Of a stretch of 64,000 bases of DNA, positions 15,478-24,053 are shown piece after piece; within the stretch, counting starts at the first letter, position 1, and each line of letters starts with the position of its first letter. Location of the stretch: NCBI GenBank assembly GCA_030054835.1, contig JASGVS010000005.1, forward strand, positions 1 to 64,000, written 5' to 3'. A program made the position numbers and the translations under genes. This stretch comes from UBA3910 sp002391465. GTDB taxonomy: Bacteria; Bacillota; Limnochordia; Darwinibacteriales; Darwinibacteriaceae. Below the pieces are notes generated by a model. The model was not told the origin of the DNA. It ran no database searches and saw nothing but the letters and a program-made list of their open reading frames with translations.

Positions 15478-17679
15478 CTATTCCTCATCATCGGCAACGT
15501 CAGCATCCTTAAAAAGGTCACCGAACATGTCGCCTAGATTGGTTGTCAGCTCCTCCGGTTCAGTTTGAAGAACCTCTTCCCGTTTGGCCTTAGGTGCGGG
15601 CTTAGGAGCGGGTTTGGGCTCCAACTCTTTTATACTGAGGCCAATGCGGCGGGCATCAGCGTCTACGCTGATTACCTGGACTTCTACCCGGTCACCGGAT
15701 TTGACCACATCTTCTGCTTTTGCCACGTGGCGGTGGGAGAGTTCGCTGATATGGACCAAACCTTCAACACCGTCTTCCAACTTCACGAAGGCACCGAAGT
15801 CAACCACTCTGGTTACTTCACCCTCGACTTTATCGCCAACGCGGTAACGCTCAGCAACAGTTGACCACGGATCGGGCAGAGTCTGTTTCAAGCCAAGGGA
15901 AATACGCTCCCGTTCCCGATCAACGCCAAGAATCATTACCGTAATCTCATCGTTTTCCGAGACCACGTCGGAAGGATGGTCTACCCGACTGTAAGCCATT
16001 TCCGACACATGGAGCAGACCCTCGACACCGTTACCGATATCTACAAAGGCACCAAAGTCAGTCAGCCGTTTGACAACGCCAGGAACGGTTGCGCCCTCTT
16101 CCAGATTGGCAAACGCCTCTTCCTTCGCCTTCTGATAGCGTTCCTCCAAGACTTCTTTGTGAGAGAAGACAACGTTATTCTTGGAACGATCGAGCTCAAT
16201 GATTTTCAGTTCGAGCGTCTGACCAACATATTGCTCCAAGTTGTCCTCGAAACCACGGGAAACATGACTGGCAGGTATAAATCCACGCACACCCACATTA
16301 ACCAAAAGGCCGCCCTTTACCACTTGAACTACCTTGGCTTCGAGTGTTTCGCCCGTCTCATAGAGCTTCTCGAGATTCTCCCAGGCGAGATCAGCGTCTG
16401 CCCTTCTCTTGGACAGCACAACGTTACCTTCTGCATCGTCGACCTTGAGGACTTTGACGGAGACCTGTTCTCCCTCACTTACCACATCTTCCGGCTTCAC
16501 GTCTGCAATGAAACTCAGTTCATTCAGGGGTATTCTTCCCTCAGACTTATAACCGATGTTTACCAGGACCTCGTCCGGTGTAATGTGAACAACGGTGCCC
16601 TCAATGATTGCTCCCACTGTGGGCATCTGCACATCGTATTCACTCATGTGCAGTTCGCTCAACTCAGCAGCATCCACTTCTATGTCAGTCTCCGTTACTT
16701 CCGGAGCTGCTTCCTCGTCAGCCGCTTCCACTGCTGTTTCAACTACCGGTTGGACAGCTTCGTCCACTGTCTCTTCCACTTCTGGTGCTGCGTTTGTTTC
16801 TGCGATTTGCTCTTCGGCAGCCTCGGCCACCTTTTTCTCAGAAATTTCGTTCATTCTTGTAAGTACCCCCTCAATTAACCAATCCGGAGTAGAGGCGCCC
16901 GCGGTCACACCAACTCGCTGAACCCCAGAGAACCATTTCGGTTCCAATTCATCAGCCGTCTCGATGTGATAGGTTACTGCTCCTCGCTCCTCACATAATT
17001 GTGCCAATCTTTTTGTGTTGGCGCTATTTCGGCCTCCAATAACAACCATAACATCCACTTGGGCGGCCAAATTCCATGCCGAAGTTTGCCGCTGTTCGGT
17101 AGCAGTACAGATGGTATCAAAAGCTCTTAGTTCCTGCACTTTTCCAATCAATTCACTGATACAAGCTTTGTAGATATCGATTGATTGGGTAGTTTGTGCT
17201 ATAACTCCGACGCGTCGCGCAATCGGCAGCTCCTTGATTTCTTGAGGTGAACTCACAATGTGTGCAGTTTCATCGGTATAGCCGTAAATGGCTTGTACTT
17301 CAGGATGAAACCGGTCCCCAACAACGATAACTTGATACCCGTCTTCCTTCAACTGTCTTGCCCAGTGCATAGCCTTCTTCACATATGGGCAAGTTGCATC
17401 CACGACTGTCAAGTCCCGGTCATGCAGTTCTTCCATGACCTTTGGTGCAATACCATGTGAACGAACAATGACTACTCCTGAACCTGCGTCCCCCGGTTGC
17501 TCAATAACTTGAACACCCTGTGCTTCCAGCTTCTCTACAACCTGGGGGTTATGGATAAGTGGACCCAGCGTGTGTATTGGAGAACCAGATGCCAAATCTG
17601 CAATGGTTTTGTTTGTTAATTCCAACGCCCGTTTGACGCCAAAACAAAACCCGGCAGCATCTGCCAATACAATCTCCAC
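15478..17679 (-). CDS. ispH: Fused HMBPP reductase (IspH) and ribosomal protein S1
   Basis: 733-residue fusion. Residues 1-280 are IspH, the [4Fe-4S] enzyme that makes isopentenyl and dimethylallyl diphosphate in the last MEP-pathway step; the three cluster cysteines are C12, C97 and C191, with the TEQRQ motif after C191. An acidic alanine-rich linker (286-345) leads to four S1 RNA-binding domains at about 354-424, 443-509, 528-597 and 614-684, then an AP-rich tail (687-700). The last two domains keep the DFGAFV and VEGLLHVSE/VEGLVHISE patterns of true ribosomal S1, so it probably also serves as S1 in translation. This fusion is known in clostridia. It ends the scpA to plsC gene block and is terminated by its own hairpin. 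Confidence 0.96.
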   Translation of the reverse strand: MEIVLADAAGFCFGVKRALELTNKTIADLASGSPIHTLGPLIHNPQVVEKLEAQGVQVIEQPGDAGSGVVIVRSHGIAPKVMEELHDRDLTVVDATCPYVKKAMHWARQLKEDGYQVIVVGDRFHPEVQAIYGYTDETAHIVSSPQEIKELPIARRVGVIAQTTQSIDIYKACISELIGKVQELRAFDTICTATEQRQTSAWNLAAQVDVMVVIGGRNSANTKRLAQLCEERGAVTYHIETADELEPKWFSGVQRVGVTAGASTPDWLIEGVLTRMNEISEKKVAEAAEEQIAETNAAPEVEETVDEAVQPVVETAVEAADEEAAPEVTETDIEVDAAELSELHMSEYDVQMPTVGAIIEGTVVHITPDEVLVNIGYKSEGRIPLNELSFIADVKPEDVVSEGEQVSVKVLKVDDAEGNVVLSKRRADADLAWENLEKLYETGETLEAKVVQVVKGGLLVNVGVRGFIPASHVSRGFEDNLEQYVGQTLELKIIELDRSKNNVVFSHKEVLEERYQKAKEEAFANLEEGATVPGVVKRLTDFGAFVDIGNGVEGLLHVSEMAYSRVDHPSDVVSENDEITVMILGVDRERERISLGLKQTLPDPWSTVAERYRVGDKVEGEVTRVVDFGAFVKLEDGVEGLVHISELSHRHVAKAEDVVKSGDRVEVQVISVDADARRIGLSIKELEPKPAPKPAPKAKREEVLQTEPEELTTNLGDMFGDLFKDADVADDEE

Positions 17680-17755
17680 CTTACCCCCTCCCTATTATGC
17701 GTAGAACATCTTAACTATAAACAAATGTCCACCTTACCTGTAGTTCTCTCTTTTA

Positions 17756-18343
17756 TTAAATATTCCTCCTTAGAAGACCACTAATTTGCTTAGAAATAAG
17801 GCCGCTTGCCTCAGCCACAGCCGGTTTGTTTGCCCGTTTTGGTCCACCGAGGTCGATTGGCTCACCGATCACCACGCGGATCTTCTGCCTAAACCGGACA
17901 GGGTTAACGTTCTGGGTCACGACCGGAATGACCGGAACCCCCGTCTTCAGTGCAATTAACGCAGCTCCACCCTGGAGCGGCAGTAGTTCTTCTGAATCTG
18001 GATTGCGTGTACCCTCAGGGAAAATTCCCAACAAGTGTCCAGCCCGGACCCGTTCCTGCGCCGTTCGGATAGCGCCGCGGTCCGCCATACCTCTCTTAAC
18101 GGGGAAAGCATGGACTTTAGTAAAAAACCATTTCAAAATAGGTTTCTCGAATAATTCCGCTTTGGCCATAAAATGAACGGGCCGCCGCAGCGCAACGGCA
18201 ATGGCCACCGGATCGAACCAGCTGGCATGATTGGCTGCAATGATGGCTCCACCCTCTGCGGGAATATTTTCCAACCCTTCCACTTCCAGCCCACTGAATA
18301 ATATCATAATAAGCCTAATGATAACCGCTAGTGCCTTATACAT
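17756..18343 (-). CDS. plsC: 1-acyl-sn-glycerol-3-phosphate acyltransferase
   Basis: 195-residue membrane-associated enzyme that acylates lysophosphatidic acid to phosphatidic acid. Both hallmark motifs are visible: NHASWFDP (HX4D catalytic motif, about residues 38-45) and FPEGTRNP (about residues 109-116), with an N-terminal hydrophobic anchor. It overlaps the end of cmk by eight bases, and 76 bases separate it from ispH-S1. With plsY in the same region it covers the first two acylations of phospholipid synthesis. Confidence 0.94.
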   Translation of the reverse strand: MYKALAVIIRLIMILFSGLEVEGLENIPAEGGAIIAANHASWFDPVAIAVALRRPVHFMAKAELFEKPILKWFFTKVHAFPVKRGMADRGAIRTAQERVRAGHLLGIFPEGTRNPDSEELLPLQGGAALIALKTGVPVIPVVTQNVNPVRFRQKIRVVIGEPIDLGGPKRANKPAVAEASGLISKQISGLLRRNI

Positions 18344-19010
18344 CAGGAGAACCCCCCCTTATCCAGCGAAGCAGGCTGTCCACCACCTCAGGGATAGTGA
18401 GATTGGTGGTGTCCACTTCGATTGCATCTTCCGCCTTACGCAGTGGAGAGACTTCCCGATGGGAATCGAAATGATCCCGCTGCCTGATCTGTTCCTCCAA
18501 TTCAGCAAGGTCAACTTTAAAACCCGCTTCAGCCAGCTGTTTTTGGCGCCGCAGGGCCCTCTCTTCCACTGTTGCCCACAGAAAAAACTTCCACTGGGCA
18601 TCAGGCATCACAACTGTCCCTATATCCCGACCGTCCATGACTATCCGACCAGGTCTGGCAATTTCCTGCTGCATGGCCACGATCAGTTCCCGCAGCTCAG
18701 CATGGCTTGAGACCAAAGAGACATTTCCAGTCACCTCCGGCTTTCTGATCGCTTCGGTGACGTTCTCTCCATTGATATAAACCAGGTTTCTGCCTGTTTC
18801 CAGTTCAAACTCGATTACCAAGTCAGTCTTGGTGAGCATATCCACCAGGGTGCGTCCGTTGTCACAGGCAGTATCTGTACGCAGTGCCTGCAGTGTCACC
18901 GCCCGATACATGGCCCCCGTATCTAGGTAACGCAGACCGAGTCTTTTTGCTACCAATAGTGCTATTGTACTCTTACCTGCCCCTGCGGGGCCATCGATGG
19001 CAATTTTCAT
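18336..19010 (-). CDS. cmk: Cytidylate kinase
   Basis: 224-residue nucleoside monophosphate kinase that converts CMP and dCMP to the diphosphates. The P-loop is DGPAGAGKST (5-14); the CMP-binding DTGAMYRA and the lid-region segments GRDIGTVVMPDA and REVSPLRKAEDAIEVDTT are typical of Cmk. The gene is followed by plsC with an eight-base overlap, and its order with plsC and ispH-S1 is the one commonly found in clostridia. It begins 26 bases after the flavoprotein stop codon. Confidence 0.96.
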   Translation of the reverse strand: MKIAIDGPAGAGKSTIALLVAKRLGLRYLDTGAMYRAVTLQALRTDTACDNGRTLVDMLTKTDLVIEFELETGRNLVYINGENVTEAIRKPEVTGNVSLVSSHAELRELIVAMQQEIARPGRIVMDGRDIGTVVMPDAQWKFFLWATVEERALRRQKQLAEAGFKVDLAELEEQIRQRDHFDSHREVSPLRKAEDAIEVDTTNLTIPEVVDSLLRWIRGGSPDV

Positions 19011-19036
19011 CAGTCCTGAACACCTTTCCCCTTACA

Positions 19037-20290
19037 TTACAATTCCACCGCATGTGCGGCACAATAAGCTGTAGAGAACGCAGCCTGCAGATTGAACCCG
19101 CCAGTCACTCCATTCACGTCCAGTACTTCACCGATAAAATACAGACCCTTGTGAAGTTTGGACTCCATCGTCTTAGGGTCAACCTCCTTTAGATCAACTC
19201 CCCCAGCAGTTACAATAGCCGCGGCCACAGGCAGTGTCCCGGTGATGGTTAAGGGCAGGTTTTTCAAAACTCCCACAAGCCGAAGCCTTTCTTCCCTTGT
19301 TACCTGGTGGTTGGGGTGTTCCGCGGGCAGTTCACTCAGCTCCAGAATTATACTAATTAGGCGCTGGGGAAGTAATTCCTTTAATACACTGCCCAGCTGT
19401 TTGCGCGAGTGGGCCTCCAATTCCCGCAGTAAGCGGCGATTGAGCTGTTCGTCACTTAGGGCAGGTTTTAGATCAAGATAGGCCTGCACCGGTTGTTTGG
19501 ACGCATCCACCCACTGGCCAATAAGCTCACTGGCTGTTAGAACAATTGGACCGCTGAGACCGAAGTGTGTAAACAATAATTCACCAAAAAAGGCCTGCTT
19601 TCCTCCTGCTGGATTGAGCAAGCTGAGTTCTACGTTTTTCAAGCTCAGCCCAGAAAGCTGCCGCGGCCATTTTTCCGCTACGCGCACTGGCACTAAAGCA
19701 GGTCTCGGCTCGATGATGTTGTGGCCTAAACGCCGGGCAAAACGGTAACCATCGCCCGTGGAACCTGTACCAGGATAACTCACCCCCCCGGTCGCCACGA
19801 TCACTGCATCGGCCGGATGGTGCTTCATCTCCTTTTCATGCAGACTCTGCACCCCACTAATCCTGCCATCCTCGGCTAGAACGATACCCACTGCCTTGTG
19901 TTGGAAAAGAATCTCTGCTCCTTCATCCCGGGCAAACCGCTCCAGGGCATCGGCCACTTGGTTAGCATCATCTGAAACCGGGAATACTCTCTGGCCCCGC
20001 TCCACTTTTGTCTCTACGCCCAAACGAGCGAAGAAGTCTATGCAATCCAAATTGGAAAAGCGATGGAGTGCTCCATAGAGAAATGAACCATTACTACCGT
20101 AATGTGCCGGGAATTCCCTCACAGGCAGGGCATTGGTAATGTTGCACCTACCCTTTCCCGATATTCTAACCTTAACGGCAGTGCGGTCATTTTTCTCCAA
20201 CAAGGTTACAACGGCACCCCGCTGGGCCAAAAAACCTGCGGCCATAAGCCCAGCCGCACCCGCACCTATGATCACCACGTTCTTAGTCAT
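19037..20290 (-). CDS. HI0933/BaiN-type FAD-dependent flavoprotein
   Basis: 417-residue flavoprotein of the HI0933 (YhiN/BaiN) family. The N-terminal Rossmann motif IIGAGAAGLMAAGFLAQRG binds FAD; the signature GRCNITNA (about residues 45-52) and the ATGGVSYPGTGSTGDGY segment are characteristic, and the C-terminus shows the family's GEVLDVNGVTGGFNLQAAFST motif. Members are putative oxidoreductases; some reduce bile-acid intermediates, but no substrate can be assigned here. The ATG at 20290, overlapping the rluB end by eight bases, is preferred to a GTG at 20305. It sits between rluB and cmk in an apparent operon. Confidence 0.88.
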   Translation of the reverse strand: MTKNVVIIGAGAAGLMAAGFLAQRGAVVTLLEKNDRTAVKVRISGKGRCNITNALPVREFPAHYGSNGSFLYGALHRFSNLDCIDFFARLGVETKVERGQRVFPVSDDANQVADALERFARDEGAEILFQHKAVGIVLAEDGRISGVQSLHEKEMKHHPADAVIVATGGVSYPGTGSTGDGYRFARRLGHNIIEPRPALVPVRVAEKWPRQLSGLSLKNVELSLLNPAGGKQAFFGELLFTHFGLSGPIVLTASELIGQWVDASKQPVQAYLDLKPALSDEQLNRRLLRELEAHSRKQLGSVLKELLPQRLISIILELSELPAEHPNHQVTREERLRLVGVLKNLPLTITGTLPVAAAIVTAGGVDLKEVDPKTMESKLHKGLYFIGEVLDVNGVTGGFNLQAAFSTAYCAAHAVEL

Positions 20291-21005
20291 TTCCCACCGC
20301 CTCACGCAGCCGTTTTAATTCCGCCCCTGTCAAATCCCTGCTCGCCCCCAAAGGAAGGTCAGCGAGCCTAATGGGCCCAACTGCGGTTCGGGTCAGCTGT
20401 TCAACTTGGTGTCCCACCGCTTGACACATCCGTCTAACCTGTCTGTTGCGGCCTTCCGAAATCACCATCTCAAAAAGCGAAGTATTGGCATCCACCTTGA
20501 GAAGCCTTACCTGCGCCGGATTAGTTGGACCATCGTCCAGGTCCACCCCGTTTCGCAACCGGTTCACTGATTCGTTTGAAATGCGCCCCTTCAGTTTGAC
20601 AAGGTAGGTTTTGGGTAGTTCGAAGCGGGGATGGAGTACCCGATTTGCCAGCCAACCATCGTTTGTCAGCAAAATTAAACCCTGTGAGTCGTAATCGAGA
20701 CGGCCCACAGGATATACCCTTTCTTCAATATGGGGTACCAAATCCATAACTGTTGGGCGGCCGAACTGGTCTTTAACCGAGGTGATATAACCTACCGGCT
20801 TGTTTACAACCAGGTAGCGTTTCTTTTCGCTGGAACCCAACGGACGTCCATCCACTGTGATGTGATCCTGCTTGAGATCAACCTTCTGCCCGAGCACAGC
20901 AACCTCGCCATTTACCCGCACCCGTCCTTGGCTGATCATTGCCTCGCACGCCCGGCGGGAACCCAAACCAGCCCGGGCCATCACTTTCTGCAATCGTTCC
21001 CCCAC
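20283..21005 (-). CDS. rluB: 23S rRNA pseudouridine synthase (RluB type)
   Basis: 240-residue enzyme that isomerises a uridine in 23S rRNA (position 2605 in E. coli numbering). An S4 domain (GERLQKVMARAGLGSRRACE) precedes the catalytic domain, whose GRLDYDSQGLILLTNDG holds the catalytic aspartate. The start is GTG at 21005, eight bases after AAAGGGG. The longer in-frame extension is rejected because it runs back through the ytfJ terminator. Its end overlaps the flavoprotein gene. Confidence 0.94.
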   Translation of the reverse strand: MGERLQKVMARAGLGSRRACEAMISQGRVRVNGEVAVLGQKVDLKQDHITVDGRPLGSSEKKRYLVVNKPVGYITSVKDQFGRPTVMDLVPHIEERVYPVGRLDYDSQGLILLTNDGWLANRVLHPRFELPKTYLVKLKGRISNESVNRLRNGVDLDDGPTNPAQVRLLKVDANTSLFEMVISEGRNRQVRRMCQAVGHQVEQLTRTAVGPIRLADLPLGASRDLTGAELKRLREAVGND

Positions 21006-21061
21006 AGACTCGACCCCTTTCTTTCTATCCAATAATACCCAAATTCGCGGAAAAGGGCAAG

Positions 21062-21084
21062 AAAAAGAGGGGGTTGCCCCCCTC
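21062..21084 (-). terminator. Rho-independent terminator after ytfJ
   Basis: On the minus strand the hairpin GAGGGGGGCAACCCCCTC (21084-21067) is followed by TTTTTC. It lies 15 bases after the ytfJ stop and about 55 bases before the chosen rluB start, so rluB may depend on readthrough or its own promoter. Confidence 0.82.
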
Positions 21085-21099
21085 ACTGTGTGGCCTAAG

Positions 21100-21534
21100 T
21101 TAGACTTGATAGGTTGTGCGCAGCACTCCGTCCCTCGATCGGGCCGAAGATCGTTGCCCAGCCATCATATCCTGTACCCGATCCAAAAAGTCGGGGACCA
21201 AATCAATTAGTCTGTCATAAATTGCGGTCTGATCAACAGGCAGTAAGCGGACACTTTCCCTGGATACAACCAGGAAGGCTACGGGATTGAGAGCAATCCC
21301 TGCACCGCTACCTCCCGCAAAGGGCAGTGTGTCTTCTTCCCTAGCGGACTTATTGCTAACGGTGTAGTTGCCTCCCCCGGCTGCAAAGCCGAAGGTGACC
21401 CGACTCACCGGCACGATCACCGCCCCGTCAGGAGTCTCCACCGGATCGCCTAGAATGGTATTAACATCGACCATCGTCTTGAGGCTTTCCATGGCCGTCT
21501 GCATCAGGCCTTCAATTGGATGCTTCGTGTTCAT
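21100..21534 (-). CDS. ytfJ: YtfJ/GerW family sporulation protein
   Basis: 144 residues matching the YtfJ (GerW) family: an N-terminal helix (HPIEGLMQTAMESLKTMVDVN), then VIGDPVET-like sequence (TILGDPVETPDG), the IPVSRV-like segment (VIVPVSRVTFGFAAGGG), and the glycine-rich FAGGSGAGIALNPVAFLVV. GerW is a spore protein in Bacillus required for normal germination. The start is ATG at 21534, with GGAGGAG about seven bases upstream. The upstream neighbour DUF2953 is the usual partner in clostridial genomes. Confidence 0.93.
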   Translation of the reverse strand: MNTKHPIEGLMQTAMESLKTMVDVNTILGDPVETPDGAVIVPVSRVTFGFAAGGGNYTVSNKSAREEDTLPFAGGSGAGIALNPVAFLVVSRESVRLLPVDQTAIYDRLIDLVPDFLDRVQDMMAGQRSSARSRDGVLRTTYQV

Positions 21535-21556
21535 AGAATAACTCCTCCGCAAGAAT

Positions 21557-22090
21557 TTAAACCAACCATGCCTGACCCCATCTCTTGATCTCGCTGACTA
21601 TAATTTGACCAACTCTGAAGTGGAATATACAGTGCAGACGGACTTCCAGCCTGGTACCTTCGAAGACGGGGTGAACGTGAATTTCAGGGTCTTGGCGAAA
21701 GCGGGGTTTCGTGCTCAGCATTGAGGTGAATGAGCCCAAGAGGGTCCACAGACCGCCGCACCCCAGGGCAGTCCAAAAGGCATCGTGGAAGCCAAACCAG
21801 ACTTCAAAGTGAAGGAGTTCTACCTCTTGTAGAAGATGGTCCATCACCCTCAGCCCAGTCGTGAAACGGCCCCACATCTCTCGCAGACCGCCTTGGGCGC
21901 GCTGCCGCATAGCGTCTTCCGCCTTGGCCAGAACGGTTCGAGGGACTGCCGCTCGCCAGCGGCCGATCCCAACGCGTAAAACCGGCCTAAACTCGGCCTC
22001 GGAAGCGGACAGCTCAAACTCAACAGAAAAGCTGATCAAAAGGAGAAGCATAAGCAGTGCTAGGAATAAAAAAAGACCGAGCAGCACCAA
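21557..22090 (-). CDS. DUF2953 domain-containing protein
   Basis: 177-residue protein with one N-terminal transmembrane helix (residues 1-24, strongly hydrophobic) and a soluble C-terminal domain of DUF2953 type, recognised by the order of segments VEFELSASEAEFRP, LHFEVWFGFHDAFWTALGCGGLWTLLG and IHVHPVFEGTRLEVRLHCIFHFRVGQI. DUF2953 proteins lie next to ytfJ in most spore formers, as here (22 bases apart). The function is unknown, but the pairing implies a link with YtfJ in the spore. Confidence 0.85.
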   Translation of the reverse strand: MVLLGLFLFLALLMLLLLISFSVEFELSASEAEFRPVLRVGIGRWRAAVPRTVLAKAEDAMRQRAQGGLREMWGRFTTGLRVMDHLLQEVELLHFEVWFGFHDAFWTALGCGGLWTLLGSFTSMLSTKPRFRQDPEIHVHPVFEGTRLEVRLHCIFHFRVGQIIVSEIKRWGQAWLV

Positions 22091-22118
22091 ATCACCTCAA
22101 CTCGATCTTAATTTACCA

Positions 22119-22634
22119 TTATTTCCAATCACTTATGCTTTTTATGGGAAGCTCATCTAAGCTCTGCAAACCAAAATGGGAGAAAAATGCTTCAGTAACG
22201 CCATAGAGGATGGGCCGTCCCGGACCCTGCTTCCTTCCCAACTCACAAATGAGTCCACGCTCTAAGAGGCTGTTGATGGCGCTGTCGGAGCGCACTCCCC
22301 GGATCTGTTCAATTTCCGCTTTGGTAACGGGCTGTTCGTAGGCGATAATCGCCACCGTTTCTGTTGCAGCCATGGAAAGGGGTGTGTTGATTGTTGGGCG
22401 GCCAAGCTTTTCCAGCCAAGGGGCGAATTCAGGTTTTGTGACGATTTGGTATCCCCCGCCCACATTGCGGATCATTAATGATCCTGCTTCGTAGCGTTTC
22501 CGAATATTGTCAACGACCGAAATAACCGCTACCTCATCCAGCTCAACAATTTCCCCGATCTCTTTCGGTGTCAGGGGATGCTCCGCAGCAAATATGAGTG
22601 CTTCAATAATAGGTTCCGCTTCCTGCAGCGTCAT
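22119..22634 (-). CDS. scpB: Segregation and condensation protein B
   Basis: 171-residue winged-helix kleisin partner that binds ScpA and SMC to form the bacterial condensin that compacts and segregates the chromosome. Two winged-helix modules can be followed (IIEALIFAAEHPLTPKEIGEIV, then ATETVAIIAYEQPVTKAEIEQIRGV), and the region SDSAINSLLERGLI, followed by GRPILYGVTEAFFSHFGL, is diagnostic. The start ATG overlaps the scpA stop codon in an ATGA arrangement, so synthesis is coupled. GGAGGAGG lies a few bases upstream. Confidence 0.96.
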   Translation of the reverse strand: MTLQEAEPIIEALIFAAEHPLTPKEIGEIVELDEVAVISVVDNIRKRYEAGSLMIRNVGGGYQIVTKPEFAPWLEKLGRPTINTPLSMAATETVAIIAYEQPVTKAEIEQIRGVRSDSAINSLLERGLICELGRKQGPGRPILYGVTEAFFSHFGLQSLDELPIKSISDWK

Positions 22635-23368
22635 TCAACCACCTCCTCCAGGGCAACCGGTATTATCTCAATCTCTCCTAAAACTTCCGCCTGCCGCACC
22701 CTAACCTCGCCAAGGCGCACCAGTTCTAATACAGCCAGGAATGTAACCACAATTTCCTCCGGTGCGGTAGACTGGAGCAGCTTCGTGAAGTTTAGACGGG
22801 GTTCACCCACCATCTGAACTCGCAGCTGGGCCAAGCGTTCCTGGACAGAAACACGGCTTTCCACCTCGTGCACCGGCGGTTCCTTTTCCAGTTCTGCCAA
22901 AAGGCCATAATAGATTTCACTCAGCTCATCCAGGGTTAGTTCCCCAATCGGATCGGTGAAAATGGGGGTGATATCCCCCGTCAGAACACGCTGACCTCTG
23001 CCGAAGGATTGGGACGCCAACTCATATCGTTCCTGCAGAACCTCGGCTACCTCTTTGAAGAACTTGTAGCGCAGGAGCTGTTCCACCAATTGGGCCCGTG
23101 GATCCTCCTCCTCTTCCCCTTCTTCTTCGGGTAGAGCCTCTTTCGGCAGGAGCAGACGGGCCTTAATGCTGATCAGGGTAGCAGCCATAACCAGAAATTC
23201 GCCTGTAATAGCCAGGTTCAGTTCCTGGAGCGAGTAAAGGTACTCCAAGTACTGTTCGGTGATGGTGGCTATTGGGATGTCCCAGATATCTATTTCGTTT
23301 TGCTTGATTAAGTCCAGAAGCAGATCAAAAGGGCCTTGATATGCTTCCAGTTGAATGACATAACCCAT
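22631..23368 (-). CDS. scpA: Segregation and condensation protein A
   Basis: 245-residue kleisin that bridges the SMC heads. The N-terminal motif YQGPFDLLLDLIKQNEIDIWDIPIATITEQYLEYL holds the conserved ScpA signature; an acidic segment (LPEEEGEEEEDP) separates it from the C-terminal winged helix that ends with VRLGEVRVRQAEVLGEIEI. Its gene begins six bases after the site-2 protease stop codon and overlaps scpB by four bases. The ribosome-binding site is weak (AGGT), so translation may be coupled with the protease gene. Confidence 0.95.
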   Translation of the reverse strand: MGYVIQLEAYQGPFDLLLDLIKQNEIDIWDIPIATITEQYLEYLYSLQELNLAITGEFLVMAATLISIKARLLLPKEALPEEEGEEEEDPRAQLVEQLLRYKFFKEVAEVLQERYELASQSFGRGQRVLTGDITPIFTDPIGELTLDELSEIYYGLLAELEKEPPVHEVESRVSVQERLAQLRVQMVGEPRLNFTKLLQSTAPEEIVVTFLAVLELVRLGEVRVRQAEVLGEIEIIPVALEEVVE

Positions 23369-23374
23369 TGTGAC

Positions 23375-23992
23375 CTAAATGGACAGCCGAATAACCAGCT
23401 GTGATAGGAAATTGTAAATCGGATTGATAATCAACCGAGCACCTCCGCTCAGCAGCAGTAACACCAAGACGATAGGCCCGTACTGGGCAAAACGGGATAA
23501 TTCGTACTCCCATTTCGGCGGCAGAAATCCGGCCACGATCTTAGAGCCATCTAGCGGCGGGACGGGCAGCAGATTGAAGGCCGCAAGGCTGAGGTTGATC
23601 TGTACGTTTAGAAGCAGAAACAAAAAAAGTGTACGGGTGAAGGAACTGCCCAACCCGTAGCCAGTGGTGAATTTGAGGATATTATAAAACAACCAGCTCA
23701 AAAGGACATTTGCCAGCGGTCCCGCGATGGAGACCAGTACCGTATCCCGTCTGCGGTTCTTAAAAAAATGGGGGTTAATCACGACCGGCCGTGCCCAACC
23801 GATGCGGAAAACCAACAGCATAATGGTGCCCAACGGATCCAGGTGGGCAAATGGATTGAGGGTCAAGCGGCCCTGATATTTCGGGGTGGGATCACCAAGT
23901 TTGTACGCCACAAAGGCGTGACCCAACTCGTGGAAAGCGATTGCCAACAAAATGGCGGGCACGCTTAGGATAAGCTGTTCTAAGTTAAACAT
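23375..23992 (-). CDS. Site-2 protease family membrane metalloprotease
   Basis: 205-residue polytopic membrane protein of peptidase family M50. The zinc motif is FHELGHAFVAYKLGD (HELGH about residues 21-25) and the second conserved segment is NLLPVPPLDGSKI, which holds the third ligand aspartate. Such short M50 proteins (YwhC/Rip-like) are common next to scpA in clostridia; their substrates are mostly unknown. The gene heads the block site-2 protease, scpA, scpB, DUF2953, ytfJ. An AAAGGT site precedes the ATG. Confidence 0.93.
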   Translation of the reverse strand: MFNLEQLILSVPAILLAIAFHELGHAFVAYKLGDPTPKYQGRLTLNPFAHLDPLGTIMLLVFRIGWARPVVINPHFFKNRRRDTVLVSIAGPLANVLLSWLFYNILKFTTGYGLGSSFTRTLFLFLLLNVQINLSLAAFNLLPVPPLDGSKIVAGFLPPKWEYELSRFAQYGPIVLVLLLLSGGARLIINPIYNFLSQLVIRLSI

Positions 23993-24053
23993 TACCTTTG
24001 CCCCCTACTACTTACCAACTCCTCCTCATAATACCATAAATTAGGTATCCCCG

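Noticed and set aside
15976..16878. 300-codon open frame antisense to the S1 part of ispH-S1
   Set aside because: It mirrors the repeated S1 domains and has no plausible protein features or ribosome site.
21006..21086. N-terminal extension of rluB
   Set aside because: It would translate through the ytfJ terminator hairpin and has no similarity to the family; the GTG at 21005 has a Shine-Dalgarno.
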